From positions 310,001 to 374,000 of the forward strand of contig JAHDWB010000002.1 of NCBI GenBank assembly GCA_023382595.1: 64,000 bases of DNA. The letters are read 5' to 3'. The DNA is from Anaerolineales bacterium (GTDB lineage: Bacteria; Chloroflexota; Anaerolineae; Anaerolineales; Villigracilaceae). Below the pieces are notes generated by a model. That model made no database searches. It worked only from the letters and a program-made list of their open reading frames with translations, and was not told where the DNA came from. Positions 32,415 through 41,629 of this stretch are shown here, one piece after another (position 1 is the stretch's first letter; every line of letters begins with the position of its first letter). Made by a program: the position numbers and the translations under genes.

Positions 32415-34721
32415 TTAGACGCTCTCCGGAACGATCTCCTCGAGCAGGAAACTCTCGGAGCAGTTCGTGCATTGCGCCTCGCGCTTGTTGGCGACCACCA
32501 ACAGACCGTTGCACTTGGGGCATGGCTTCGGCAGCGGACGCTTCCACGATGTGAAATCGCAATTCGGATAGTTCACACAGCCAAAGAATGTGCGTCCCTT
32601 GCGCGTCTTGCGTTCCACCAGGTCGCCGCCATCCTTCGGGCAGGTGACGCCGATCTTCTCCAGCCACGGCTCGGTATAGCGGCAGGTCGGGAAGTTGGCG
32701 CAGGAAATGAACTTGCCGAACCGCCCGTAGCGGATGACCAGCTCGCCGCCGTCTTCAGGGCAGGCGCGTCCGATCGGTTCCGGCTCGGATTTGGTGACGG
32801 GCATCTCGGCTTGCGCCTTTTTCACATCGGCGGAAAACGGCTCATAGAACTCGCGGATCGCATCCACCCAGGTCATTTCACCATCGGCGATCTTGTCGAG
32901 GTCTTCCTCCATATGGGCGGTGAAATTGAAATCCACCACTTCGGGGAAGTACTGCACCATCAGGTCAGTAACCTGGAAGCCCGTATCGGTCGGGATGAGG
33001 CGTTTGTCCTCGCGCACCACATACCCGCGTTGTTGGATCGTGGAGATGGTCGGCGCATAGGTGGAGGGACGCCCGATGCCGTTCTCCTCCAATGCCTGCA
33101 CCAGCGAGGCTTCCGTAAAACGCGGCGGCGGCTGGGTGAAATGCTGTTCAGGGATCAAACGCACCAATTCCTGCTTTTGTCCCTCCGCCACCCCGGCGGG
33201 GATCTTTACATTCTCTTCCTCGTCATCCGCTTTTGCATCTTCATTTTTGGCTTCTTCATAGACAACCAAAAAACCCGGGAATTTCACTGCCGAGCCGGAA
33301 GCCCGCAGAAGATATTCATGCTCATTTGTTTTGCCGGTCACTTCCACCTGCAAGGTATCGTACACCGCCGCTTCCATTTGTGAAGCCACAAATCTCTGCC
33401 AGATCAGGCGGTACAACTTGAACATGGCGGGGTCGAGAAAATCCTTGACCGCTTCCGGCGTGCGCATGGCGGATGTTGGGCGGATGGCTTCATGAGCCTC
33501 CTGCGCATTTGCGGATTTGGTCTTATAGACCGGCGGTTCGGGCGGCAGGAAGTCTGCGCCGTATTTTCCGGTCACATACTCGCGGGCTTCTTCCTGAGCC
33601 GTCTTGGCGATATTCGTCGAGTCGGTTCGCATATAAGTGATGAGACCCGTCGAGCCTCCATTGCCTACATCCTGGCCTTCATACAGTCCCTGTGCAAGCG
33701 CCATCGTCCGTTTGGCGGTGAAGCCCAGCTTGCGAGAAGCCTCCTGCTGCAGCGTGGAGGTGGTGAACGGCGCGGAGGGTTTCCGTCTCCGCTCTCCGCG
33801 TTTGACCTTTGTAATGGCATACGAGGCAGTTTCCATGTCGATGAGAAGCGGTCTGACCATCTCCTCGCTGGGAAGTTCCGGTTCCTTGTCATCCACGCGG
33901 ACAAGTTTCGCGATGAAACTGGTCTTCGACTTCTCGGGCATGAACTCGCCGTGAATGGACCAATATTCGACGGGCTTGAACTCGTCGATCTCGCGCTCGC
34001 GGTCAACGATCAGCCGCAGCGCCACCGACTGCACGCGCCCGGCGGAAAGCCGCCCGCGTACTTTCTCCCACAGAATGGGACTGATGCTGTACCCGACGAG
34101 ACGGTCCAGCACGCGGCGCGCCTGCTGGGCATTGACCAGATCCATGTTGATATCGCGCGGATGCGAGAACGCCTCCGCGACAGCGGGCGCCGTGATCTCG
34201 TGGAACACGACGCGTTTTGTCCGTTCCGGTTCGATCTCCGCCGCTTCCATGAGATGCCACGAAATGGATTCGCCCTCGCGGTCGGGGTCGGTCGCAAGAT
34301 AGATCTCCTCGGATTTTTTGGCGAGCTTTTTGAGTTCCTTGACCACTTCCTTCTTTTCGTTCGGCACGCGGTACTTCGGCGTGAAATCATTCTCCACATC
34401 CACCGACAACTGTGACTTCAACAGGTCGCGCACATGTCCCACCGAAGCGCGGACGGTGTATCCCTTGCCGAGAAAACGCCCGACGGTCTTCGCCTTGGCG
34501 GGCGATTCGACGATCACCAGTTTCCCTTCGCGCTTCTCCACTTTCACAGGCTTCGGCGGCGGGACGAGTCCTTCATGGGCTTCTGTCTTTCCCATGCGGT
34601 ACAGTTTCGTGCCGCAAACGGAACAGGTCCCCGTCGTCACAGGGGAGCTTTTGGCATTGAACCCTGCAACGGGGTCTTGTATCTCCCGTTTGGTCTTACA
34701 CTTCATGCAATATGCTTCCAT
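32415..34721 (-). CDS. topA: DNA topoisomerase I with N-terminal zinc ribbon
   Basis: The 768-residue enzyme starts at ATG 34721 (MEAYCMKCKTKREI), preceded by GGAGGTTCG. Residues 1-50 form a zinc ribbon (CMKCKTK, then CSVCGTKL) of the DUF5679 type. The TOPRIM domain begins LVIVESPAKAKTVGRFLGKG, with acidic ATDPDREGESISWHL. The active-site tyrosine is in GLITYMRTDSTNIA. Three C-terminal zinc fingers follow (CPEDGGELV..CANFPTC; CPKDGGDLV..CVNYPNC; CPKCNGLLV..CTNC). It relaxes negative supercoils. Last gene of the leftward ffh-topA cluster. Confidence 0.97.
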   Translation of the reverse strand: MEAYCMKCKTKREIQDPVAGFNAKSSPVTTGTCSVCGTKLYRMGKTEAHEGLVPPPKPVKVEKREGKLVIVESPAKAKTVGRFLGKGYTVRASVGHVRDLLKSQLSVDVENDFTPKYRVPNEKKEVVKELKKLAKKSEEIYLATDPDREGESISWHLMEAAEIEPERTKRVVFHEITAPAVAEAFSHPRDINMDLVNAQQARRVLDRLVGYSISPILWEKVRGRLSAGRVQSVALRLIVDREREIDEFKPVEYWSIHGEFMPEKSKTSFIAKLVRVDDKEPELPSEEMVRPLLIDMETASYAITKVKRGERRRKPSAPFTTSTLQQEASRKLGFTAKRTMALAQGLYEGQDVGNGGSTGLITYMRTDSTNIAKTAQEEAREYVTGKYGADFLPPEPPVYKTKSANAQEAHEAIRPTSAMRTPEAVKDFLDPAMFKLYRLIWQRFVASQMEAAVYDTLQVEVTGKTNEHEYLLRASGSAVKFPGFLVVYEEAKNEDAKADDEEENVKIPAGVAEGQKQELVRLIPEQHFTQPPPRFTEASLVQALEENGIGRPSTYAPTISTIQQRGYVVREDKRLIPTDTGFQVTDLMVQYFPEVVDFNFTAHMEEDLDKIADGEMTWVDAIREFYEPFSADVKKAQAEMPVTKSEPEPIGRACPEDGGELVIRYGRFGKFISCANFPTCRYTEPWLEKIGVTCPKDGGDLVERKTRKGRTFFGCVNYPNCDFTSWKRPLPKPCPKCNGLLVVANKREAQCTNCSESFLLEEIVPESV

Positions 34722-34820
34722 CGAACCTCCAGCGCAAAATGCGCCCATCGTTTCATTATCATTGTTGCAAAACGTAAGGGCGCATTCTACGCAATTTTTC
34801 CAAATCCCGCAAATCGTTTA

Positions 34821-35915
34821 TTAGAGGAATTTTTCCTGTTTGTGTTTTTTCAGGTGTTCGACGATGTCTTTCACCTTCTGCGCCTGGTCTGTTTTGCAGA
34901 CCATTAACACATCGCCGCCATCCACGATGACCATATCGTCCACGCCGATGGTCACGATCAAGCGCTCGCCGTTCCCGCCATAGACGAGGGTATTGTGCGT
35001 TTCGTGTGCAAGATGCAAATTTCCGTTTGTGGCAACATTGCCGTTCATGTCAGGGAGCAATACCTCGAACAACGAAGACCACATACCGACATCACTCCAG
35101 CCAAGTCCGCCCGCCGGCAGTACAGCCACGCGCTCGGCGTTCTCCATGATGCCGTAATCCACAGTTTCGTTTTTCAGGTCGAACCACAATGTATTGATGG
35201 TGTCATCCTGTTGCGGCGTGCCCCACGCGGATGAGATATCCTTCAACGCTGTGCCCAGTGCGGGCATCTGCCTGTCGATCTCGCCCATGATCGTATTCAC
35301 CTTCCAGACGAACATGCCGCTGTTCCAGGAATGATCGCCTGTACGGAGCAGCTGCTGGGCAGTCTGCTCATCGGGCTTTTCCTTGAAGCGCTTCACTCTG
35401 TAGACAGGATAGTTGTATTGCCCATTCAGAGTTTCACCCTGCTGGATGTATCCATACGCCGTGGACGGAGCCGTCGGCGTGATGCCGAGCGTGACCAGAT
35501 GATCATCGTCCGCAACGTCAAACGCGGCTTTGAGCAGGTAATGGAACAGATCCACGTTACGGATGAAGTGATCCGACGGCAGGATCGCCATCGAAGCGTC
35601 CGGGTCGCGCTTTTGCAATACCGCCGCTGCCAGCCCCACCACAGATGCCGTTCCGCGTGGCGCCGGTTCGATCAGATAATTCTCTTCGGGGATTTCGGGC
35701 GCCTGCTGTCTCATCTCGCGCGCCTGCTCCTCGACGGTCACCACTAGAATCCGTTCGGGCGGGAATAAATTCTCCAGCCGCGCCACCGTGCTTTGGAACA
35801 GAGTCTCCTGCCCCAACAAGGGCAGCAACTGCTTGGGGCGTTCCTTGCGGGATACGGGCCAGAGGCGCGTCCCACCGCCGCCAGCCATGATGACTGCATA
35901 ATGATGTTCGGACAT
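34821..35915 (-). CDS. manC: Mannose-1-phosphate guanylyltransferase
   Basis: The 364-residue enzyme makes GDP-mannose from mannose 1-phosphate and GTP. The nucleotidyltransferase signature is MAGGGGTRLWPVSRKERPKQ at the N terminus, with FKEKPDEQTAQQLL as the second conserved loop and VDYGIMENAERVAVLPAGG. It lacks the isomerase half of the long ManC/AlgA type, so it is the short, monofunctional form. Its ATG shares one base with the dprA stop (TAATG), so translation is coupled. Product feeds mannosylation, perhaps the GT87 enzyme. Confidence 0.93.
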   Translation of the reverse strand: MSEHHYAVIMAGGGGTRLWPVSRKERPKQLLPLLGQETLFQSTVARLENLFPPERILVVTVEEQAREMRQQAPEIPEENYLIEPAPRGTASVVGLAAAVLQKRDPDASMAILPSDHFIRNVDLFHYLLKAAFDVADDDHLVTLGITPTAPSTAYGYIQQGETLNGQYNYPVYRVKRFKEKPDEQTAQQLLRTGDHSWNSGMFVWKVNTIMGEIDRQMPALGTALKDISSAWGTPQQDDTINTLWFDLKNETVDYGIMENAERVAVLPAGGLGWSDVGMWSSLFEVLLPDMNGNVATNGNLHLAHETHNTLVYGGNGERLIVTIGVDDMVIVDGGDVLMVCKTDQAQKVKDIVEHLKKHKQEKFL

Positions 35916-37027
35916 TATTTATTCACCTTGTATTCGGATTGGTCTTCGCGCATTGCCACGTAATTCATACCACCAACCTGGCGAACCATTCCTTTCAATT
36001 CCATTAAAGCAAGTGTGGCGGAAATTTTTTCGATGGGCAGGTTGGCTTGATTGCGGATCTCGTCCACGTGCATCGGCTCGCCGCCCAATACATCCAGCAC
36101 GCGCGCCTCAGTCTCGTCGGCAGGCAGGATCTTCCGCGCCGTTTTCTTCTCGCCGATGCGGGTCAGGTCCAGTGTCTGCATCAAGTCCTCGGGAGTCAGC
36201 AACGGCAACGCGCCTTTTTGAATCAGGCGGTTCGTGCCTTTGCTTTGCGGCGCAAGGATGCTACCCGGCACGGCGAACACTTCACGCCCCTGCTCGGCGG
36301 CGAACTCGGCGGTGATCAATGCGCCGCTGGTTTCCGCCGCCTCGATCACAACCACCGCCAGCGACAAGCCGGAAATGATCCGATTCCGCGGCGGGAAATT
36401 CGACGCATCGGGCGGTGTGCCAACCGCATAATCGCTGATGACCGCGCCGCGTTCCATCATCTGTTCGGCAAGCGCGCGGTGTTCCGGCGGATAGATCTTG
36501 TCCACGCCGGAGCCGAGAACCGCGATCGTCCGCCCGCCGACTCGCAGTGCGGCTTGATGCGCGATGGCATCCACTCCACGGGCGAGTCCGCTCACGACGG
36601 TGATCCCATTTGCGGCTAGGAACGAAGCGATCTCCTCCGTCACCTGCCTGCCGTACGGCGTCACTTTGCGCGTCCCGACGATGGCGACGGCGAACAGGTC
36701 ATCCTGCAAATATTCGCCGCGGATGTACAGGATGGGCGGCGGCTGATCGATCTCCCGCAGGCGGGATGGATACCCCTCATCCGTCCACGTCAGGATGGTG
36801 ATGCCCTGCGCTTCGATCTTCGCCCAAACCTGATCCAGATCAACGGACTCTCGCGCCGCGACGACGCGTTCGACCAGCTTCGCACCCAAGCCTGCTTCCG
36901 CCAACGACGCGGGATCAGCCCGCCACGCGGACTCGAGGTCGCCGAAATAGGCGACCAGCCCCTGCATGCGGACTGCGCCAATGCCTTTGATGAGATTGAA
37001 GCCGATCCAGTATTTTTTATCGTCCAT
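35915..37027 (-). CDS. dprA: DNA-processing protein DprA
   Basis: The 370-residue protein has an N-terminal helix-hairpin-helix region (FNLIKGIGAVRMQGLVAYFG), a Rossmann-like DprA fold with VGTRKVTPYG, SGLARGVDAIAHQAAL and VLGSGVDKIYPPEH, and PRNRIISGLSLAVVVIEA. A C-terminal winged helix follows (MHVDEIRNQANLPIEKISAT). It loads RecA on incoming single-stranded DNA during natural transformation. No com genes are nearby. Confidence 0.95.
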   Translation of the reverse strand: MDDKKYWIGFNLIKGIGAVRMQGLVAYFGDLESAWRADPASLAEAGLGAKLVERVVAARESVDLDQVWAKIEAQGITILTWTDEGYPSRLREIDQPPPILYIRGEYLQDDLFAVAIVGTRKVTPYGRQVTEEIASFLAANGITVVSGLARGVDAIAHQAALRVGGRTIAVLGSGVDKIYPPEHRALAEQMMERGAVISDYAVGTPPDASNFPPRNRIISGLSLAVVVIEAAETSGALITAEFAAEQGREVFAVPGSILAPQSKGTNRLIQKGALPLLTPEDLMQTLDLTRIGEKKTARKILPADETEARVLDVLGGEPMHVDEIRNQANLPIEKISATLALMELKGMVRQVGGMNYVAMREDQSEYKVNK

Positions 37028-37087
37028 GAATTGATTTGAGATTGTATCACCCCGTGGCGATTTACGATTTTAATTGGGGATCACAAA

Positions 37088-37633
37088 TCAGGTTTCATCC
37101 ACCAAACCATCCAGCAGATGGACGGTCATCACACGGGAGTCCATATCGACATTGAGGACGACCGGGGGAATGGCGGGCAGCAAAATTTCCCCGCCCGTTT
37201 TATTGCGGACGATATACACATCATTCGCGCCGGTTTCCAAAATTTCAACCAGCTCCCCAAGCGAATTGCCGCTATCGTCCACTACCAGCAAACCGACCAG
37301 CTCATATTTGTAATGCTGACCTTCCGGCAAGGGCGGGACTTCGCTCGACTTGACATACACCCACTGGTTGCGGAAACGCCCCGCGGATTCGGGCGTGTCG
37401 TATCCTAGTAACTTTACCAACAATCCCTGCCCGTGCACACGCACGTTCTCGAATTCGGCGGCTTCATGTTTTTCACCGACGTACACCTTGCGCCCATTTT
37501 TGATGCGTTCCGGAAAATCGGTGTGCAGGTCCATGATCATCTCGCCGCTCACCCCGTGCGGGCGGCGGAGAAATCCGATTGCCAAATAAACAGACTCGCC
37601 TTGCGGCGAGCCTGGGTCCTTTTTCGACATCAT
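37088..37633 (-). CDS. rimM: Ribosome maturation factor RimM
   Basis: The 181-residue protein has the N-terminal RimM barrel (AIGFLRRPHGVSGEMIMDLH) and the C-terminal PRC barrel (ELVGLLVVDDSGNSLGELVE, LLPAIPPVVLNVDMDSRVMT). It binds S19 and assists 16S rRNA processing in the 30S head. The start is one of two consecutive ATGs; the first overlaps the khpA stop (TGATG), showing coupling. Confidence 0.93.
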   Translation of the reverse strand: MMSKKDPGSPQGESVYLAIGFLRRPHGVSGEMIMDLHTDFPERIKNGRKVYVGEKHEAAEFENVRVHGQGLLVKLLGYDTPESAGRFRNQWVYVKSSEVPPLPEGQHYKYELVGLLVVDDSGNSLGELVEILETGANDVYIVRNKTGGEILLPAIPPVVLNVDMDSRVMTVHLLDGLVDET

Positions 37634-37863
37634 CAGGGTTCCACTACATCAAGGGTGGCTTGCTTGCCCTTGCGGTCCGCCGCAACGCGCAGCAGCGTGC
37701 GGATGGAGTTCGCCACCTTGCCGCCCCTGCCGATGACGCGCCCCATATCGTCTTTGGCAACGCTCAGCTCGATGCGGACCCGATTTCCGCTGCTCTGTTT
37801 CACGGATACTTCCTCGGGGTGGTCCACAAGGGATTTTGCGATGTATTCGATAAGGTCTTTCAT
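37633..37863 (-). CDS. khpA: KH-domain RNA-binding protein KhpA
   Basis: A 76-residue single KH domain with the GxxG loop in VIGRGGKVANSIRTLL. This gene is regularly found between rpsP and rimM. KhpA binds RNA, together with KhpB, and affects cell division in Gram-positive species. Confidence 0.93.
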   Translation of the reverse strand: MKDLIEYIAKSLVDHPEEVSVKQSSGNRVRIELSVAKDDMGRVIGRGGKVANSIRTLLRVAADRKGKQATLDVVEP

Positions 37864-37877
37864 GGTTACCTTTCAAG

Positions 37878-37910
37878 AGACCCTGAAGGTTCGCAGAACC
37901 TTCAGGGTCT
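37878..37910. repeat. 15-bp perfect hairpin repeat between rpsP and khpA
   Basis: AGACCCTGAAGGTTC (37878-37892), loop GCA, GAACCTTCAGGGTCT (37896-37910). A related element, AGACCCTAAAGGTCTT, is at 47815-47847. Inside the operon it may tune the ratio of rpsP to downstream mRNA. Confidence 0.75.
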
Positions 37911-37920
37911 GATCGGCAAA

Positions 37921-38265
37921 TTAATCTTTGCGGGTCTTGACCGGCGCGGCGCGCTTGACTTCCGCTTCGGCGGCTTCGGCGACCAGATTTTCCACAGCTT
38001 CGCCCTTCTTGAAGCGCTCAAAACGCTCCAGCGTGCCGGCGGATTTGAAGATCTGCTCCACAGATTCGGTCGGCAGGGCGCCGTTCTTCATCCAGTGGTA
38101 GATGCGGTCTTCCTTTAACTTGATCGTGGCGGGATTGGTGCGGGGATTGTACACACCCAGGATCTCCAAAAAGCGACCATCGCGCGGCGCTTCCTTTTCT
38201 GCTGCCACGATGCGGTACGTGGGTTGGCCCTTGAGACCAATACGACGTAAACGAATACGAACCAT
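37921..38265 (-). CDS. rpsP: 30S ribosomal protein S16
   Basis: A 114-residue protein from MVRIRLRRIGLKGQPTYRIV; the rest of the S16 fold (APRDGRFLEILGVYNP) follows. The C terminus is extended by an Ala/Glu-rich tail (VAEAAEAEVKRAAPVKTRKD). The upstream open sequence is not part of the gene. Confidence 0.97.
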   Translation of the reverse strand: MVRIRLRRIGLKGQPTYRIVAAEKEAPRDGRFLEILGVYNPRTNPATIKLKEDRIYHWMKNGALPTESVEQIFKSAGTLERFERFKKGEAVENLVAEAAEAEVKRAAPVKTRKD

Positions 38266-38365
38266 TTTGAAACTTACTCCTTTAGAATGTTTTACGTTCC
38301 AGACAGGCACGAAAGGGTTGTGCGGGCTGAAATCGCGGGCTGTATTGTACCAGAGAAAACAGGCA

Positions 38366-39688
38366 TTACCCAAACAAATTCCCCAAGCCCCTGCCGCCCA
38401 TTTTCTGGAATTTTTTCATCATCTTCTGCGCCTCGCGGAACTGCTTGACCAGGCGGTTCACGTCCTGCACTTCCATGCCGGAACCTGCCGCGATGCGGCG
38501 GCGGCGGGAGGCGTTCAAAAGGTCGGGATTGCGGCGCTCCTTCAACGTCATCGAGTTGATGATGGCTTCCGACTGCTTGAAGGACTTTTCCACCTCAGCG
38601 GGATCAACGCCGCGCGCGGCTTGCCCCATTTGCCCGGGCAGCATATCCAATATCTGCCCCAACGGTCCCATCTTTTTCATCTGCTTCATTTGATCGAGCC
38701 AGTCCTCCAGCGTGAAACTGCCCGACATCATCTTCTTCGCCTGCTTTTCGGCGGTCTGCTGGTCGAACATCGCCTCGGCTTTTTCGATCAAGCCGATCAC
38801 ATCGCCCATGCCCAGAATCCGCGACGACAAACGCGCGGGGTCATACGTTTCGAGCGCGTCGAGTTTTTCACCCGTGCCGATGAACTTGATCGGCACGCCC
38901 GTCACGGAACGAATGGAAATCGCCGCGCCGCCGCGCGAGTCGCCGTCCATTTTTGTCAGCACCAGCCCGGTCAGGTTGATGGCATCCTTGAATCCCTGCG
39001 CGATGTTCAACGCTTCCTGACCGATCATGGAATCGATGACCAGCAGGATGTCCACGGGATTAACGTTCGCGGCGATGGCTTTCAACTCGTCCATCAGTTC
39101 CGCATCCATCTGGGACCGTCCGGCTGTATCTACGATCACCAGACTGAATCCACCCTTTTCGCCTTTTTCCAATGCGCGCTTCGCGAGTTGCGGCGGCGTG
39201 ATGGACGTATCCGCTTCGACCTCAACATCCAACCGTTCGCCAAGTTGCTGCAACTGCTTGACCGCGGCGGGGCGATACGGGTCTCCGGCGACAAGCAATA
39301 CGCGCTCGCCCTTGGATTTCATCAAGCGCGCCAGCTTGCCTGCGGCGGTCGTCTTGCCTGCACCCTGCAAACCGACCATCATGATCGCGCGCGGTTTTGG
39401 TCCCGTCAGATTCAACGGGGCGGGCTCGCCAAGCGTGCCGATCAGCTCTTCATTGACGATCTTGATGACCTGCTGACCGGGATTGAGCGCCTTTGAAACT
39501 TCCGCGCCGACGGCACGCTCGCGCACCTTGGCAATGAAGGATTTGACCACGCTGAAATGCACGTCCGCTTCGAGCAGGGCAAGGCGTACCTCGCGCATGG
39601 CGGCATCCACGTCCGCTTCGGAGAGTTTTCCGCGTTTACGGAGTTGATCGAAGATCTGGTTGAGTCGTCCGGTGAGAGTTTCAAACAT
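38366..39688 (-). CDS. ffh: Signal recognition particle protein Ffh
   Basis: The 440-residue GTPase has the N domain followed by a G domain with GLQGAGKTTAAGKLARLM (P loop), DTAGRSQMDAELM, LTKMDGDSRGGAAIS (TKMD) and a methionine-rich M domain (QMKQMKKMGPLGQILDMLPG; ASRRRRIAAGSGM). It escorts nascent membrane proteins to the translocon. First gene of the leftward cluster. Confidence 0.97.
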   Translation of the reverse strand: MFETLTGRLNQIFDQLRKRGKLSEADVDAAMREVRLALLEADVHFSVVKSFIAKVRERAVGAEVSKALNPGQQVIKIVNEELIGTLGEPAPLNLTGPKPRAIMMVGLQGAGKTTAAGKLARLMKSKGERVLLVAGDPYRPAAVKQLQQLGERLDVEVEADTSITPPQLAKRALEKGEKGGFSLVIVDTAGRSQMDAELMDELKAIAANVNPVDILLVIDSMIGQEALNIAQGFKDAINLTGLVLTKMDGDSRGGAAISIRSVTGVPIKFIGTGEKLDALETYDPARLSSRILGMGDVIGLIEKAEAMFDQQTAEKQAKKMMSGSFTLEDWLDQMKQMKKMGPLGQILDMLPGQMGQAARGVDPAEVEKSFKQSEAIINSMTLKERRNPDLLNASRRRRIAAGSGMEVQDVNRLVKQFREAQKMMKKFQKMGGRGLGNLFG

Positions 39689-39711
39689 CTTTGTTTAGTC
39701 CAGTTATGGTA

Positions 39712-39735
39712 GATTGCTTCGCTGCGCCCGCAATG
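39712..39735. repeat. Half copy of the 3911 REP-like element
   Basis: The reverse complement reads TCATTGCGGGCGCAGCGAAG followed by CAATC, matching the left half of 3911-3934 with small changes. It lies just upstream of ffh. Confidence 0.55.
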
Positions 39736-39883
39736 ACATGGCGTAGGAACAGGCATTGTAGCGCGGAGCAGGGTATGGGTCAAGAAAGAGATCTTTGGCT
39801 GGGCATGGACGATTTCGGCAAGCCCGCGCCCGACGTTTTGCATCATTTGAGCATAGGACACGCCTTTAGAGTCGGCTTCCTTT

Positions 39884-40539
39884 GGTCGATTAGTCGCTTG
39901 GTCACTTGGTCGGAGTGGTCTGATTGGTCTAAATGGTCTGACTAGTCGGGTGGTCTGATTGGTCGGGGAAATGGAGTGTGCGTCAAGTCCCGTTTTTGCT
40001 TGGCTATAGCTTGGTTGCAGGATGGGTGCAGCCACAGTACAGGATGAGTGGAGCTTGATTGGAGCTCGATTGGAGCTACAGTACAGGATCAGTACAGGAT
40101 GATTGGTGCTCGGTTGGAGCTTGATTGGGGCTTGATTGGTCTGAGTGGTCGCTTGGTCGCTTGGTCGGGTGGTCGCGGAAGTGATAAGAGGAAAGAAGAA
40201 AAAGGGGAAAAGTAGAAAGTGGAAAGTTTGCAGGTCGGAAGGTTGGAAAGAGAAAAGAGGTGGAAGTAGACGGTTGGCTGTGGGATGAGCGAAGGATGAG
40301 CGCGGTGGAGGTGTTTGCGGGATTTTGTGTGCTGGGTTTGCGCCCGGAAGCATATGGAACCATATGGGAGCATATAGGATGACTATAGGATGGTTATAGG
40401 ATGGTTATAGGATGATCGTTCGGTCAAATTTTAACCAATCTACTACAAATAGGATGAATATTATGGTATTGATGGTCGCCGTGTTGGTATGAGTATGAAT
40501 ATTTCATCCGTTGACCTACCCTGTGGGCGTGTTTATAAT
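39884..40539. repeat. Composite minisatellite element, copy B
   Basis: The order of modules is as in copy A (8214-8713): GTC-headed 8-9-bp units (39884-39970), 11-bp units (about 39999-40139), then an additional GTC array (40138-40175) and a purine-rich insert of GAAAG-type sequence (40176-40310) absent from copy A, then the conserved end module (40316-40539). Within the end module TATAGGATGGT is repeated at 11-bp intervals. A long reverse frame running through here into ffh sequence is not a gene. Confidence 0.85.
40511..40539 (+). promoter_or_regulatory. Sigma70-type promoter at the end of repeat copy B
   Basis: TTGACC (40511-40516), 17-nt spacer, TATAAT (40534-40539), as in copy A. The next gene downstream in the same direction is the lipoprotein at 40660, about 115 nt from the expected start of transcription. 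Confidence 0.7.
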
Positions 40540-40659
40540 TGATTGTGTGGCTTTAATATTTCGCCGTCCCCGCCCTGGTTGTCGAGCTTGTCGAGACACA
40601 GCGCAGGTATCCCGTGAAGATCACGCGGGCGATGTCCGCAAGGCGTTGGGTGGCTAAAC

Positions 40660-41415
40660 ATGATGAAAGCTAAACCCATTTTATTAATCTTCTTGTTGAT
40701 GTTTGTCTGTTCTTGCAGTTCGAATAGCGTACTGCAAGAAAATTCTACAGTTGTCCCTCCTGTAACCAAGAAACCAACGTCAACATTACCACCAACAGTA
40801 ATAAAGTTGGATGCGAGTACTCCAACCTCAGTAGAAACAAATACGCCCATTCTTTCAAGAACACCTACGTCAACAGAAACAGCAGTTGATTACAATACTT
40901 TACCGCCTTTAAGAGAACTGGTTATCAATGAAAGCGATTTTGAAGAAAAAGAATTTGATTTTAGTTTTTATCTTCAGGTTGGTTTCCAGATTGATGACCC
41001 AAACCCCGTAGATGTGACATCGGAAATAGTAAAAGATTGTGAGATTGATTGTGCAAAATTCCATTGGGGATATGGGAGACTAACTTTATCGATGCATCAT
41101 TATGGAAATAGTGAGACTGCACATCGAATACTTGAAGAAAACTGGAATGAATATATTCGAGATGAATACAGGCATATAGAGTGTGACAATTTAGATAAAG
41201 GAGAAGACACACAGTGGATTGGGATACTTTTGCCCAAAAAGAGTAATGTGATATTTAAGTTGTTCGCAATTCAAGGTCCTATCCTAATCACCTTTGAATA
41301 TCCATTCACAGTACTCGGAAGAGATTTAGATGCTGGAAATATATGTCTCGATATCGAGAATTTTAGTACCATACAATTGCAAAAGATCGAAAATGCCGCA
41401 AAGAGTATAAAATAG
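40660..41415 (+). CDS. Putative lipoprotein, function unknown
   Basis: A 251-residue protein with signal peptide and lipobox (ILLIFLLMFVCSCS), a Thr/Pro-rich linker with repeated TPTS (about residues 35-85), and a mature alpha/beta domain with paired cysteines (VKDCEIDCAKFHWGYG; ECDNLDKG; NICLDIENFS). The sequence is AT-rich compared with its flanks, suggesting recent arrival. No family recognised. The likely promoter is the end of repeat copy B. Confidence 0.7.
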   Translation: MMKAKPILLIFLLMFVCSCSSNSVLQENSTVVPPVTKKPTSTLPPTVIKLDASTPTSVETNTPILSRTPTSTETAVDYNTLPPLRELVINESDFEEKEFDFSFYLQVGFQIDDPNPVDVTSEIVKDCEIDCAKFHWGYGRLTLSMHHYGNSETAHRILEENWNEYIRDEYRHIECDNLDKGEDTQWIGILLPKKSNVIFKLFAIQGPILITFEYPFTVLGRDLDAGNICLDIENFSTIQLQKIENAAKSIK

Positions 41416-41629
41416 AAAGCCAGCCACCGACAAATAGGAGTGTCAAGGGTGGAAGGTCACGAAGTTGAAAAATGATCTCAATCTGAAAAACGGTTCTGAA
41501 TGGAAACCATTTGGAGCTGTTTTTTTGTCTCCGGTTGCCAGATGCCCCACATACAGACAGCCCTCACCGCCCCCGCCCTTTTTCTCTCAGAGTGGGGTTG
41601 GCGCGGTCGAACGGGAAGACGGTTGCTGG

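Noticed and set aside
34749-34820. Possible small gene or RNA between manC and topA
   Set aside because: Only 72 nt, no start or hairpin of note; looks like the topA leader.
39442-40353. 303-codon minus-strand frame across repeat copy B and the start of ffh
   Set aside because: The first half is translated minisatellite (PSDQATN, APIKLQ-type text) and the second half is ffh in a wrong frame.
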